Part shown: positions 8,396 through 16,451 of the stretch, in pieces | Layout of the letters: each line of letters opens with the position of its first letter | Position numbering within the stretch: the stretch's first letter is position 1 | Assembly (NCBI RefSeq): GCF_042682745.1 | Contig: NZ_JBHUIO010000002.1 | Span: 930,001-994,000 of the forward strand | Source: Tumebacillus_A lipolyticus | Lineage (GTDB): Bacteria > Bacillota > Bacilli > Tumebacillales > Tumebacillaceae | Direction of reading: 5' to 3' | Length of the DNA: 64,000 nucleotides | Position numbers and translations under genes: made by a program | The notes under the pieces: model-generated | Databases searched by the model: none | The model's input: only the letters and a program-made list of their open reading frames with translations | What the model was told of the DNA's origin: nothing

Positions 8396-10441
8396 ATGTC
8401 AAACATCCATGAGGAAGATCAGTTAGAAAAATCATATGACGGTAGGTTGATGAAGCGACTGCTCAGCTACATCAAACCCTACAAGTATTGGATGCTGCTG
8501 TCGATCATCCTGCTCTTGGTGATCACCGTTTCCGACTTGGCCCGACCCTACTTGATCAAAGTTGCGATCGACGACCATATGAACGTGTTCAACACCACGT
8601 TTGTCGCCGCCACCTCGGAGGAGGCGGCAGACGATCAGCGCTACGCATTTCGCGACGAAGTGCTCGTACGGGAAAGCACCATCACCGACCCGGCTGCCGA
8701 TCGAGCTCGCTACCACATCGAGACGACCGATCAAGATCAGTATGTGATGGTTGTCGAAAATGCGGGCACCGCCCAAGAGCGCCTGCCGATGACCGATGCG
8801 GAAGTCGATGTGTTCAAAGATACGGAGATCGACGCGCTGATCGGGATCGGGCTGCTCTACCTCATCTTGATCCTCGGCTCGTTTGTGCTCAACTACGTGC
8901 AGACGATCGTCCTGCAATGGACTGGACAGCGCATCATCTTCAACATCAGACAGCAGCTGTTCTCGCATCTGCAAAAGCTGTCCCTCGCCTTCTTCGACCG
9001 CAATCCGGTCGGTCGTCTGGTCACGCGAGTGATGAATGACACCGAGGCGTTGAACGAAATGTATTCGAACATGCTGGTCACGCTGTTCAAAGATGTGTTC
9101 ATCCTGCTCGGCATCATCCTCGTCATGTTCCAGATGAACGCGAAGCTGGCGATGATCTCGTTGGCCTGCGTGCCGTTCGTCATCATCGTCTCGCAGATCT
9201 ACCGCCACTATGCGCGACGCGCCTTCCGCGACACGCGCGTCAAATTGGCGCGCATCAATGCGACGCTCGCAGAAAACATTTCCGGCATGCGCATCATCCA
9301 GATTTTCCGCCGGGAAAAACAGATGCACAAAGAGTTCGAAGCGATCAACAACGAATACTTCCGTGCGACTTGGCGCGAGCTGCAGACTTTCGCTATCTTC
9401 CGCCCTTCGATGGAGCTGATCGCACAGCTCGCGCTGGCGATCCTGATCTGGTACGGCGGGGGCAAGGTGCTGGACAGCGCGCTCCAGATCGGTGTTCTCT
9501 ACATGTTTATCAGCTACACCCAACAGTTTTTCCAACCGATCAACGACCTGTCGGAAAAATACAACATCCTACAGTCTGCGATGGCTTCGTCAGAACGGCT
9601 GTTCCAATTGCTCGACACAGACGATATGATCCAAAACCCGGCACTGCCCAAGCCGTTTGAAAACATCAAAGGGCGCGTGGAGTTCAAAAACGTCTGGTTC
9701 GCCTACAGCGGCGAAAACTGGGTCTTGCGCGATGTATCCTTTACGATCGAGCCGGGTGAGACGATCGCTTTTGTCGGAGCGACAGGCGCTGGGAAAAGCT
9801 CGATTCTCAACCTGCTCTCCCGCTTTTACGACATCCAAAAAGGTGAGATTCTGATCGACGGTGTCAACATCAAAGAGGTGAAAAAAGAGGACTTGCGCCG
9901 CGCGATCGGCGTCGTGCTCCAAGACGTCTTCCTCTTCAGCGGCACGATTCGTGAGAACATCCGCCTGCAGGAGCCCTCGATCACCGATGAGCGAATCGAG
10001 CAGTCGGTCCACTATGTCAACGCCGACAAACTGATCAATAAATTACCCGGGAAATTAGACGAACCGGTCCTGGAGCGCGGTGCTACCTTCTCGGCTGGTG
10101 AACGTCAACTGATCGCTTTCGCTCGCGCCCTCGCTTTCGATCCGGCGATCCTCGTCCTCGACGAAGCGACAGCCAATATCGATACGGAGACAGAAAGCCT
10201 GATTCAAGACGCTCTGCACAAGCTGACGCAAGATCGCACCACCATCGTCGTCGCTCACCGGCTCTCGACCATCCAAAACGCAGACAAGATCATCGTCATG
10301 CACAAAGGCATGATCCGCGAAATGGGCAACCATCAAGAGCTACTCAGCCACGGCGGCATGTATTACAACCTTTACCAACTGCAATACAAGGAAGACTTCC
10401 AACAAGAATCGGCAGTTGCGCTCACGCCTTCGCAAGCATAG
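8396..10441 (+). CDS. ABC exporter half-transporter, BmrD-like (catalytic)
   Basis: 681 residues. The membrane domain contains an insertion of about 80 hydrophilic residues (about 62-145) between the first two helices, matching the extracellular domain of BmrD. In the nucleotide-binding domain the Walker A is GATGAGKSS and the Walker B keeps the catalytic Glu (LVLDE, E590). The signature is degenerate (FSAGERQL). The two halves therefore complement each other: one full and one broken ATP site, as in BmrCD. AAGGAGGTGA precedes the ATG. Confidence 0.87.
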   Translation: MSNIHEEDQLEKSYDGRLMKRLLSYIKPYKYWMLLSIILLLVITVSDLARPYLIKVAIDDHMNVFNTTFVAATSEEAADDQRYAFRDEVLVRESTITDPAADRARYHIETTDQDQYVMVVENAGTAQERLPMTDAEVDVFKDTEIDALIGIGLLYLILILGSFVLNYVQTIVLQWTGQRIIFNIRQQLFSHLQKLSLAFFDRNPVGRLVTRVMNDTEALNEMYSNMLVTLFKDVFILLGIILVMFQMNAKLAMISLACVPFVIIVSQIYRHYARRAFRDTRVKLARINATLAENISGMRIIQIFRREKQMHKEFEAINNEYFRATWRELQTFAIFRPSMELIAQLALAILIWYGGGKVLDSALQIGVLYMFISYTQQFFQPINDLSEKYNILQSAMASSERLFQLLDTDDMIQNPALPKPFENIKGRVEFKNVWFAYSGENWVLRDVSFTIEPGETIAFVGATGAGKSSILNLLSRFYDIQKGEILIDGVNIKEVKKEDLRRAIGVVLQDVFLFSGTIRENIRLQEPSITDERIEQSVHYVNADKLINKLPGKLDEPVLERGATFSAGERQLIAFARALAFDPAILVLDEATANIDTETESLIQDALHKLTQDRTTIVVAHRLSTIQNADKIIVMHKGMIREMGNHQELLSHGGMYYNLYQLQYKEDFQQESAVALTPSQA

Positions 10442-10493
10442 TGCGGCCGTTGAACAACTCAACTCGCATCCCATTCCTGCTGCAATCTTCTCC

Positions 10494-10534
10494 AAAAAGA
10501 CCTGCCCTCAACTTCCTGAGGACAGGTCTTTTTT
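10494..10534 (+). terminator. Terminator of the bmrCD-like operon
   Basis: An AAAAAGACCTG...TGAGG...CAGGTCTTTTTT hairpin with a long T-tract lies about 50 bases after the stop. Confidence 0.88.
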
Positions 10535-10545
10535 CATCAAATCTA

Positions 10546-10572
10546 TGATATAATGTGATCTTGTTCACAAGA
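10546..10572 (+). promoter_or_regulatory. Extended -10 promoter and small palindrome of the PAP2 gene
   Basis: TGATATAAT (10546-10554) is an extended -10. It is followed at the expected start site by the inverted repeat TCTTGT-TC-ACAAGA (10559-10572; full arms TCTTGTT/CACAAGA imperfect), a possible operator. Confidence 0.5.
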
Positions 10573-10618
10573 CTTTTACACAGATTTTACTGAACATATT
10601 CTGAAGGAGGAACTGCAC

Positions 10619-11536
10619 ATGACCAAGCAAAAATGGCTGTGGGCATTGCTGATCGTGGCGACAGGTCTGGTGCTCTACGGGATTATTTCCGTGCAGAACT
10701 GGGGGCTTGGCTGTGTTGTGCTGATCCTGCTCACCCTATACGGCATCAAAAAAGACCAAGCGGACATCTCCTGGCAGAAGTTTTTGCCGTTCGGCTTTCT
10801 CGCCTTGCTCTTCCCCTTTGTGATGTACAATTACGCGGGTTCGTTCTGGCACAACGTTGTCGCTTGGCAGACTGACAGCGTCCATCATTATTTCCAATGG
10901 AATGATCTGTTCGCTTCCATTCCGTTCAACGATGCGTCCTTTCTCTGGTTTTATCAGCCGGAGTGGCTGGTCAAGCTGATCGGTTGGGTCTACTGGTACG
11001 GCTTCACGCTCTCCTTTTGGGCCTGCATCATCCGCAGCTTCTTTACCAAAGATGTCAAAAAGATGCTTCACTATGCGTTTGCCGGCTTCGTACTGCAAGT
11101 CCCGCTGATCCTGCCGTTTTACAACACAGTCTTGCTGCAGGAAGTCTGGTATGTGTACGGCCTTCCCGACATGCTCGATCCGTGGTACCGCCATTACACA
11201 TCGGAGGCGGAAGCGTTAAACTGGGTGCAAAACTGCTTCCCCAGCATGCATACGTCGATGGCATTTGCCATGTTGCTGATGGCGATGCGCGAGAAGTCAC
11301 GCTCGTTCCGCTGGACGATGGGTACCTACTGCACGCTGATCATCCTTTCGACCATGTACTTGAAGATCCATTGGGTGATCGATGTTCTCGCCGGCATGCT
11401 CTTCGCCTATGCGATCGTCAAGCTGGCCGACCTGATCATGAACAAAGTGGTTTCGCGAATTGCAGCACGCTTCCCGCTCAGCTCGCGCAAAGTGGTCGCC
11501 GAAGTCGCTTCCAGCTCCGAGCAAGACCGTCAATAA
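10619..11536 (+). CDS. PAP2-superfamily membrane phosphatase/transferase
   Basis: 305 residues and about seven hydrophobic segments. The acid-phosphatase motifs are C-terminal: FPSMHTSMAF with the catalytic His and HWVIDVLAG with the nucleophile region, as in the PAP2_3 / inositol-phosphorylceramide-synthase-like branch. The substrate is likely a lipid phosphate or polyprenyl pyrophosphate at the membrane face, but it is not known. GAAGGAGG precedes the ATG. Single gene with its own promoter and terminator. Confidence 0.8.
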   Translation: MTKQKWLWALLIVATGLVLYGIISVQNWGLGCVVLILLTLYGIKKDQADISWQKFLPFGFLALLFPFVMYNYAGSFWHNVVAWQTDSVHHYFQWNDLFASIPFNDASFLWFYQPEWLVKLIGWVYWYGFTLSFWACIIRSFFTKDVKKMLHYAFAGFVLQVPLILPFYNTVLLQEVWYVYGLPDMLDPWYRHYTSEAEALNWVQNCFPSMHTSMAFAMLLMAMREKSRSFRWTMGTYCTLIILSTMYLKIHWVIDVLAGMLFAYAIVKLADLIMNKVVSRIAARFPLSSRKVVAEVASSSEQDRQ

Positions 11537-11594
11537 GCGATACAGCCTCTCGGTGGATTGTCAGTTCATCGGCAGTCATCATCATGCGTACGGC

Positions 11595-11624
11595 AAAAGG
11601 CATCCCCAGACGGGGATGCCTTTT
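11595..11624 (+). terminator. Rho-independent terminator
   Basis: The stem AAAAGGCATCCCC / GGGGATGCCTTTT has a four-base loop. It can serve both the PAP2 gene and the convergent ferredoxin gene. Confidence 0.85.
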
Positions 11625-11680
11625 CTCGTTCCAGATCAGCTCGATCCTAACTCAGCTTAATTCAGCCAGACAGCCGGTTA

Positions 11681-12034
11681 TCAGGAGGATGGATCCTGCT
11701 CCGATTGGGATCTCGCCGCTTCCAACTGCATGCGAATCACCCGGCGCAACGGGTCTTCCGGCAGGGTCACGACCGCATCGCCTTTCACTTTTGCTTGGCA
11801 GCCCAGCCGGAACCCCTCCTTCAACTGCCGCTCGGATAGCATGCGCTGTTCAAGCAGGGTCGGCGGGTCGAGCACCCCCGCTGGCTGCACCTGCAGTTTG
11901 CAGGTTCCGCACGCCCCGCGCCCGCCGCACTTGCTGGCCAAGACAGCTTTTGCTACCCGCACCGCAGCCAGAAAAAGCACCCCATCTCGCACCTCCACCG
12001 TCTTGTCGTGGGGAAGCACTTTCACCTTACTCAT
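11681..12034 (-). CDS. [2Fe-2S] ferredoxin (plant/adrenodoxin fold)
   Basis: 117 residues. The cluster loop CGGRGACGTC supplies three cysteines, and the fourth is in RLGCQAKV near residue 80. The acidic C-terminal tail (SQSEQDPSS) is unusual. The role is electron transfer with an unknown partner. It overlaps the end of the DUF309 gene by eight bases, so the two are co-transcribed. A second, different [2Fe-2S] ferredoxin is at 40196-40501. Confidence 0.85.
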   Translation of the reverse strand: MSKVKVLPHDKTVEVRDGVLFLAAVRVAKAVLASKCGGRGACGTCKLQVQPAGVLDPPTLLEQRMLSERQLKEGFRLGCQAKVKGDAVVTLPEDPLRRVIRMQLEAARSQSEQDPSS

Positions 12035-12458
12035 CTCGTTCCTCTTCCTCTATAAACCACGCTGGCACCTCTTGGGGAATCTCCGTACCATCTTCCAGCC
12101 ACAGCTTGATCGGCTCGATGCCGAGCTGTTGAACATCATCGCGCTCCATCTCGACCACATGGGGGATGCGCGCTAAACAGTCGTCCAGATAATCGAGAAT
12201 GCGCGCCACATCTAACGCTCGAAACTGGGGCGAATAGGGCGATAACAGCTCCTTGGCTCGCGTCAGCAGCAGACGGCACCCTGCAACATTGCCCGAGTTT
12301 AAATGATACAGGCCGACCGCCAATTGGATCAGCCCCTTGTAGAAATCGATCCGGTCGCTGTGCCAATATCCTTCCAACACTTCGTGCGCCTCAAAGTAGT
12401 CCACTTCGTTCACATATTTGAGAAACAGCAAATATTCGATCGGATGCTCTTCCCTCAT
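12027..12458 (-). CDS. DUF309 protein
   Basis: 143 residues from the ATG at 12458. The reading frame is open to 12596. However, the minus-strand -10-like TATACT at 12540-12545 lies inside that extension, and relatives such as B. subtilis YpuF are of the shorter length. The hallmark HPIEYLLFLKYVNEVDYFEAHEVLEGYW and the GLIQLAVGLYHL helix define DUF309, an all-helical family of unknown function. Upstream partner of the ferredoxin gene. Confidence 0.78.
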   Translation of the reverse strand: MREEHPIEYLLFLKYVNEVDYFEAHEVLEGYWHSDRIDFYKGLIQLAVGLYHLNSGNVAGCRLLLTRAKELLSPYSPQFRALDVARILDYLDDCLARIPHVVEMERDDVQQLGIEPIKLWLEDGTEIPQEVPAWFIEEEERDE

Positions 12459-12574
12459 CAACAATAACTCCAATCTCGATGCGAACGCCTTTAACAACAG
12501 GCATTTGGCAGGGTGACGATCTCTCCCCGCATACACATATAGTATAACCAATTGACAGATCACAGGAGGTTCCC

Positions 12575-13363
12575 ATGCGACGAAACCTGCACGCAACTCA
12601 ACACACTCTTCGCCCCAGGGTCAAAGATCTCCTGCCGACAACATCCGTCCTGATTTACGGACAAGACTCCACGCTGTTCAAAAAAACAATGCTCAGCCTG
12701 AGCCGTCAACGAAATGTCTCCCTCGAATGCTTGTTGCTGATCGATGAGCCGAATTTTAACCTGCGCAGCCTCTCGATCACCAAGCAATGGCCGCGTCGGT
12801 TTGCCCTCAGCTTGCTACTGGCGGACTCCCCTTGCGGAAAATCGCACCTCGTCAACCTCGCATCGTCGCACATCACCGGACAGCACACGCTGGTCCTGCA
12901 AGCGGGAGACCGCTTCGAAAAGAATGAGATCGCCGCGATGGAGCGCAAGCTGAGCGAGGCGCCCGCCCAAACGATCGGCGTCTTTGGCGATCTTCAGCTC
13001 TGGGAGTACTCGCAAAACGGCGATCGGATCAAACGGACGATCGCTGGATTTGACTTTCATTCTGCCCAACACTTTCTGAGCGAGCTGAGCTGTGAGCATC
13101 GCCTTGCTCCTCCGCTCGTCTTGACCGACCATTTTAAGCAGCATGGCTATCCGACCGACTATCCGAGTGAAGGGTATCTGCTCGCCGACACAGCGTATGT
13201 TCTTTCCCTGCTCGAAAACGGGATGTTCGAGTATCATCCTGATCTGTGCATCAGTCGCTATCATTCAGCCGAACTCCCTCTCTACAAGCCAGAGGACGAA
13301 ATGCACATCCTAAACATCCTGCTTCGTCAAACGGCCAAAGAGCTTTCGATAAAATTTCCCTAA
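12575..13363 (+). CDS. Glycosyltransferase family 2-like protein
   Basis: 262 residues. The N-terminal part follows the GT-A pattern: a strand (TSVLIYGQDSTLFKKTMLSL), a second strand LECLLLIDEP, then NLASSHITGQHTLVLQAGDRF, the position where GT2 enzymes have their Asp-rich metal motif. Here it reads AGDRF with no clear DxD. It may be an inactive or divergent transferase. No sugar-pathway genes are nearby. AGGAGG precedes the ATG. The 10-base palindrome at its stop is shared with the convergent GNAT gene. Confidence 0.5.
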   Translation: MRRNLHATQHTLRPRVKDLLPTTSVLIYGQDSTLFKKTMLSLSRQRNVSLECLLLIDEPNFNLRSLSITKQWPRRFALSLLLADSPCGKSHLVNLASSHITGQHTLVLQAGDRFEKNEIAAMERKLSEAPAQTIGVFGDLQLWEYSQNGDRIKRTIAGFDFHSAQHFLSELSCEHRLAPPLVLTDHFKQHGYPTDYPSEGYLLADTAYVLSLLENGMFEYHPDLCISRYHSAELPLYKPEDEMHILNILLRQTAKELSIKFP

Positions 13364-13394
13364 GCTTCCCGACCGCTCGCCGGAGGGAAGCTTA
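13361..13394. terminator. Bidirectional terminator overlapping both stop codons
   Basis: The perfect inverted repeat TAAGCTTCCC / GGGAAGCTTA has a 14-base loop. Its outer TAA triplets are the stop codons of the two convergent genes. Confidence 0.7.
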
Positions 13395-14273
13395 AAATCG
13401 CTTGCCAAAAACATAAAAATCATGCTGCTTCCCTTTCGGCCCAACGAACGAGCGCTGGATCGCCCCCAACAGCTCTTGTGACGCGCCCGCCAACTGGATC
13501 GACATCCGCTCCACCTGCTTCGCTTCCTGCAACGCTCTGCCGACAGCTGCAACTCCCCCGGCGTTCGAAGCGGCGACCAGCTGCAAAATTCGCAGCTCCC
13601 TCCCATTCCCTCGATACAGCGCAACCGCTTCGATCTGGTCGCCCTTCTCCGCGATCACACAGCCGGCGCGCTCGCGGCTTCCGATCAGCTCTTTCAACAG
13701 CGCGCGGTCGAGCGACACCGTCTTTTGAAAATCATGCGGGCAAGTGACCGCCGCAAAGGAGGCGCGATAGCCGACCTGCCCCTCCAACCAGTCGATCACC
13801 TCCGCTGCATCTTCCGCATGTCGCACAGAGCGCAGACCCGATTTCCCCTTGATCCTCCGCCGCGGGAGATCGGTAAATCTCGTCCAGCGCGCCCATTCGG
13901 TGAATCCGCGGCTGCCTCCCATCATGCTGTGCACGACCCTGTTGGTGATCATCGTGTTTAGACGAACCGCTTCGGCACCTCGGGCGATCACCTGACGCTC
14001 GATATAATCGACAAAAGAGCCGCCGATCCCACCCCCTTGCGCCTGTTTTCCGATCCGCATCCATTGCAGCCAACAATCGGCAGGACGCGGAAACACCGCT
14101 TGGCAACAGCCGATGATCCTGCCGCTCTGCTCGGCGACATACCAACCTTCCGGCTCTTTTTCATACCGTCGTTTCATCCGCGCCAAGCGCTCCTTGACCG
14201 GACGCTTCGTGAACAGCTCGGACATGCCTTTCCAATCTGCGCGCGCTCCCTGGCGAAATGTGACTCGGTCCAA
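13392..14273 (-). CDS. GNAT-family N-acetyltransferase
   Basis: 293 residues. Starts at a TTG (14273) that stands 7 bases after AAAGGAGGG; no better start is present. The N-terminal GNAT domain shows GWYVAEQSGRIIGCCQAVF (beta 2-3) and the acetyl-CoA loop KQAQGGGIGGSFVDYIERQV. The C-terminal half (about 150-293) looks like a second, degenerate GNAT-like fold. The substrate is unknown. Confidence 0.75.
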   Translation of the reverse strand: MDRVTFRQGARADWKGMSELFTKRPVKERLARMKRRYEKEPEGWYVAEQSGRIIGCCQAVFPRPADCWLQWMRIGKQAQGGGIGGSFVDYIERQVIARGAEAVRLNTMITNRVVHSMMGGSRGFTEWARWTRFTDLPRRRIKGKSGLRSVRHAEDAAEVIDWLEGQVGYRASFAAVTCPHDFQKTVSLDRALLKELIGSRERAGCVIAEKGDQIEAVALYRGNGRELRILQLVAASNAGGVAAVGRALQEAKQVERMSIQLAGASQELLGAIQRSFVGPKGKQHDFYVFGKRF

Positions 14274-14335
14274 TCGCCGTCCCTCCTTTCAACCCCTCCT
14301 TCCTAGACTATGAAGCAAAGACAGGAGTCGCCAAC

Positions 14336-14363
14336 AAAAAAAGGGCGCGATGATTACGCGCCC
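14336..14363 (-). terminator. Terminator of the small gene at 14392
   Basis: On the minus strand a GGGCGCG/CGCGCCC hairpin is followed by seven T. Confidence 0.85.
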
Positions 14364-14391
14364 ATCTATAAAAAGGAGTGTGTAAACGGTT

Positions 14392-14568
14392 TCACTCTGC
14401 GCCCAAAAATTGCAGGCACACGTACCAATCGTACTCTTCCTCGCGACCGTGCGATTCTAGTTCGCGATAATAATTGAGAAAATCGGAACTCGACATTCCA
14501 AAGCGCTGTTCGCATTCTGACACATAAGAGATCATCTCTTCCCGCTTGCGAGCCAAATATTCCTGCAT
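14392..14568 (-). CDS. Small acidic protein of unknown function
   Basis: 58 residues, too short for most ORF callers. The ATG at 14568 has GGAGGG 9 bases upstream, and a terminator follows the stop. The protein is charged and helical (MQEYLARKREEMISYVSE), ends in an acidic-aromatic stretch (EEEYDWYVCLQF), and has two cysteines. I do not recognise a family. An AT-rich inverted repeat GCATAT/ATATGC (14611-14628) with a TATAAT on the minus strand lies upstream. Confidence 0.65.
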   Translation of the reverse strand: MQEYLARKREEMISYVSECEQRFGMSSSDFLNYYRELESHGREEEYDWYVCLQFLGAE

Positions 14569-14809
14569 ATCAGATATCCCTCCGTCAATAACTTTCCTTC
14601 AGCACTTTCAGCATATCATATTATATGCTCTTTCGTCGATATATGACATACGATATAAAGAAATCTCGCAGGAAAGAATAACCTATTATAATCAAAATCC
14701 AAGATATTTGCCACCTCATCTTCGAAGTGGAACGAGCGATACTCCGCGATAGGCATCTGTCACACCTCTTTTGCTGGTGCCATACATTGAAACAAAGGAG
14801 GTCTCGGCG

Positions 14810-15064
14810 ATGCATCCTCTCCTCCAAGAGAACGACTACCTGCGACGTCGCGTGGCAGAGTTGGAGCGTGAGAACCTGCACATTCGGCTGATGCTGGCAG
14901 CCAAAACGCTCGTCATCGACAAAGTCGAATTCAACTTTGACAAGATCAGGATCGACAACCTGAACGGTGCGCTGCAGATCGGCCTCAGCCATCAGGCAGA
15001 GGCGATCAACGCGCCTGCGATCGACCTGCCGCACCTACAGCGAGGTTCCGCCTTGCGCATCTAA
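14810..15064 (+). CDS. GerPC-like small spore germination protein
   Basis: 84 residues. The N-terminal coiled coil (LLQENDYLRRRVAELERENLHIR region) is followed by a C-terminal segment VEFNFDKIRIDNLNGALQIGLSH. That segment resembles the conserved end of GerPC, a GerP-operon protein needed for nutrient access through the spore coat. It is far shorter than GerPC (about 200 residues) and no other gerP gene is adjacent, so the assignment is by resemblance only. A CATACATT box (14781-14788) fits the -10 of sigma-E promoters. AAAGGAGG precedes the ATG. Confidence 0.5.
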   Translation: MHPLLQENDYLRRRVAELERENLHIRLMLAAKTLVIDKVEFNFDKIRIDNLNGALQIGLSHQAEAINAPAIDLPHLQRGSALRI

Positions 15065-15073
15065 AGCAAAAAC

Positions 15074-15101
15074 AAACGGCGGTCCCGTGGGACTGCCGTT
15101 T
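15074..15101 (+). terminator. Probable terminator
   Basis: AAACGGC-GGTCCC / GGGAC-GCCGTTT hairpin. The T-tract is short, so this is moderate evidence. Confidence 0.55.
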
Positions 15102-15151
15102 CGTGCCTGTTCGGAGATCGGAGCTTCCGCAGCCCAAGCGGGTCTCGCCAA

Positions 15152-15865
15152 CTACTTTTGCATCCATTGACCGACCATTTTGGTCAGCTGGTCGAGCATT
15201 TCGCCGGAAATGCCTCCTCCCTCGCTCTTGCTCCCGCCATCCGACCCCGGTCGAGCTTGCTGCGGCATCCCTACCATCGCACCATTCCGCTGCTGGCCTT
15301 GGCTTCCGGACGGATTGCCGATCGGGTGCGGTCCGAACGGCATGCCAGACATCCCGGGCATGCCTGGCATCCCAGGTCCCCCCGGCTGCATCGGCCGCTG
15401 CATCATCGCGGGCGGCATCATCTGCTGCATCCCGCCCTGGCCGGGGAATGAGGGCATCATCTGACCGCCGCTCGGAAATCTCCCACCCTGAAATTGTCCG
15501 CCGTTCGGAATGGTTGGCAATCCGCTTTTCCCATCAGAGCTGACCGATTTGCTCTTGTTCATCGCGCCTTGGAACATGTTGCTGATCATGCCTTTGAGCA
15601 TATTGAGCACCATCGGGTTTTGCAGGATCATCGTCAGGAACCCTCCGTCGAGCACTCCTGCTGGCAGGATCGAAGTGCGCACCACCTCTGAGAAATGCAA
15701 CATCAACCGCAGATACTCCTCTTCGGACAGCTTGAGCTTGACCGCTTCCTCGCGAATCATCTTGCGCATATCTCCATCGAGCACCCACGAGCGCGGAGAA
15801 GTTCGGTACACCGGGCGCTGCCGACCTTTGAGCCTGCGCTGTCGCCTTTGCGTGCGCTTCTGCAT
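15152..15865 (-). CDS. Basic/Gly-Pro-Met-Gln-rich protein of unknown function
   Basis: 237 residues. The N terminus is strongly basic (MQKRTQRRQRRLKGRQR). A helical segment follows (about 30-95, KLKLSEEEYLRLMLHFSEV). Then comes a long low-complexity region of Gly, Pro, Met and Gln with GMPGMPGM-type repeats (about 115-215), and a short helix closes the protein (EMLDQLTKMVGQWM). AAAGGAGGG precedes the ATG. The composition and the neighbouring spore-type genes suggest a spore coat or assembly protein, but this is inference. Confidence 0.6.
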   Translation of the reverse strand: MQKRTQRRQRRLKGRQRPVYRTSPRSWVLDGDMRKMIREEAVKLKLSEEEYLRLMLHFSEVVRTSILPAGVLDGGFLTMILQNPMVLNMLKGMISNMFQGAMNKSKSVSSDGKSGLPTIPNGGQFQGGRFPSGGQMMPSFPGQGGMQQMMPPAMMQRPMQPGGPGMPGMPGMSGMPFGPHPIGNPSGSQGQQRNGAMVGMPQQARPGSDGGSKSEGGGISGEMLDQLTKMVGQWMQK

Positions 15866-15883
15866 TCACTTCCCTCCTTTCAA

Positions 15884-15914
15884 CAAAAGAACCGAGAGGC
15901 GATCCCCCTCGGCT
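15884..15914 (-). terminator. Terminator of the second YjcZ gene
   Basis: On the minus strand AGCCGAG pairs with CTCGGTT and a TTCTTTT tract follows. Confidence 0.6.
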
Positions 15915-15933
15915 CTCAGGTTTATTCCATCCT

Positions 15934-16059
15934 TTAAGCGTACATATCAGGTACGAGCAGGAAGAACAGCACAAAGATAATCAGGAATACGATCGCCCAG
16001 CGAGTGAACCCACCAAACATTCCATATCCATATCCAGCACTCGCAACTTTACCAGACAT
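15934..16059 (-). CDS. YjcZ-type small spore membrane protein (second copy)
   Basis: 41 residues. Same plan as the protein at 4189-4320: a Gly/Tyr-rich head (GYGYGMFGGF), then TRWAIVFLIIFVLFFLLVP and a very short tail. The TRWA-VFLIIFVLFFLL core is identical in the two apart from one residue. AAGGGGGAAG precedes the ATG, and a hairpin terminator follows. Family members are made during sporulation; no molecular role is known. Confidence 0.85.
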   Translation of the reverse strand: MSGKVASAGYGYGMFGGFTRWAIVFLIIFVLFFLLVPDMYA

Positions 16060-16208
16060 TCGACTTCCCCCTTGTCGGTTGATACTTCATCGTACTCACC
16101 ATATGTGCTTTTTGCACAGGACAACGACCTAAGCCCGTCTAAATTAGGTGCGTGCCCAGCGAAAGGAATGTATAATAGACGAGACACTCTCCGAAGGAGG
16201 CTCCTCAC

Positions 16209-16403
16209 ATGCCGTTTGTACATATTGAATGGATGGAAGGTCGCTCGCTTGAGCAAAAGCGCGAACTGACCAAACGCATCTCCGATGCGGTGGCAGAAGT
16301 GGCTGGCATCCCGCAAGATCGCGTCCATATTTTCTTCAAAGATATGAAGTCTGATGAGTACGGCTTCGGAGGCGAACTGATCGTCGACAAGCAGCGCAAC
16401 TAA
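16209..16403 (+). CDS. 4-oxalocrotonate tautomerase family protein
   Basis: 64 residues, the normal size. Pro2, which becomes the N-terminal catalytic proline after Met removal, is present (MPFVHIEW). The EGRSLEQKRELTKRISDAV helix and the HIFFKDMKSDEYG segment are typical. Such enzymes are hexameric keto-enol tautomerases; no aromatic degradation genes are adjacent, so the substrate is unknown. GAAGGAGG precedes the ATG, and TATAAT lies about 35 bases further upstream. Confidence 0.9.
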   Translation: MPFVHIEWMEGRSLEQKRELTKRISDAVAEVAGIPQDRVHIFFKDMKSDEYGFGGELIVDKQRN

Positions 16404-16407
16404 AAAG

Positions 16408-16450
16408 AGCAAAGCCCCTCTTCCATCCACATCGGAACAGGGGCTTTGCT
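16408..16450 (-). terminator. Terminator of corA (possibly bidirectional)
   Basis: AGCAAAGCCCC / GGGGCTTTGCT stem. The T-tract (CTCTTTTT) is on the minus strand, but the hairpin also follows the tautomerase stop. Confidence 0.75.
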
Positions 16451-16451
16451 G

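Noticed and set aside
15158..15464. Plus-strand open frames over the Gly-Pro-Met-rich gene
   Set aside because: These are translations of the complementary repeats; only the minus-strand frame has a ribosome site.
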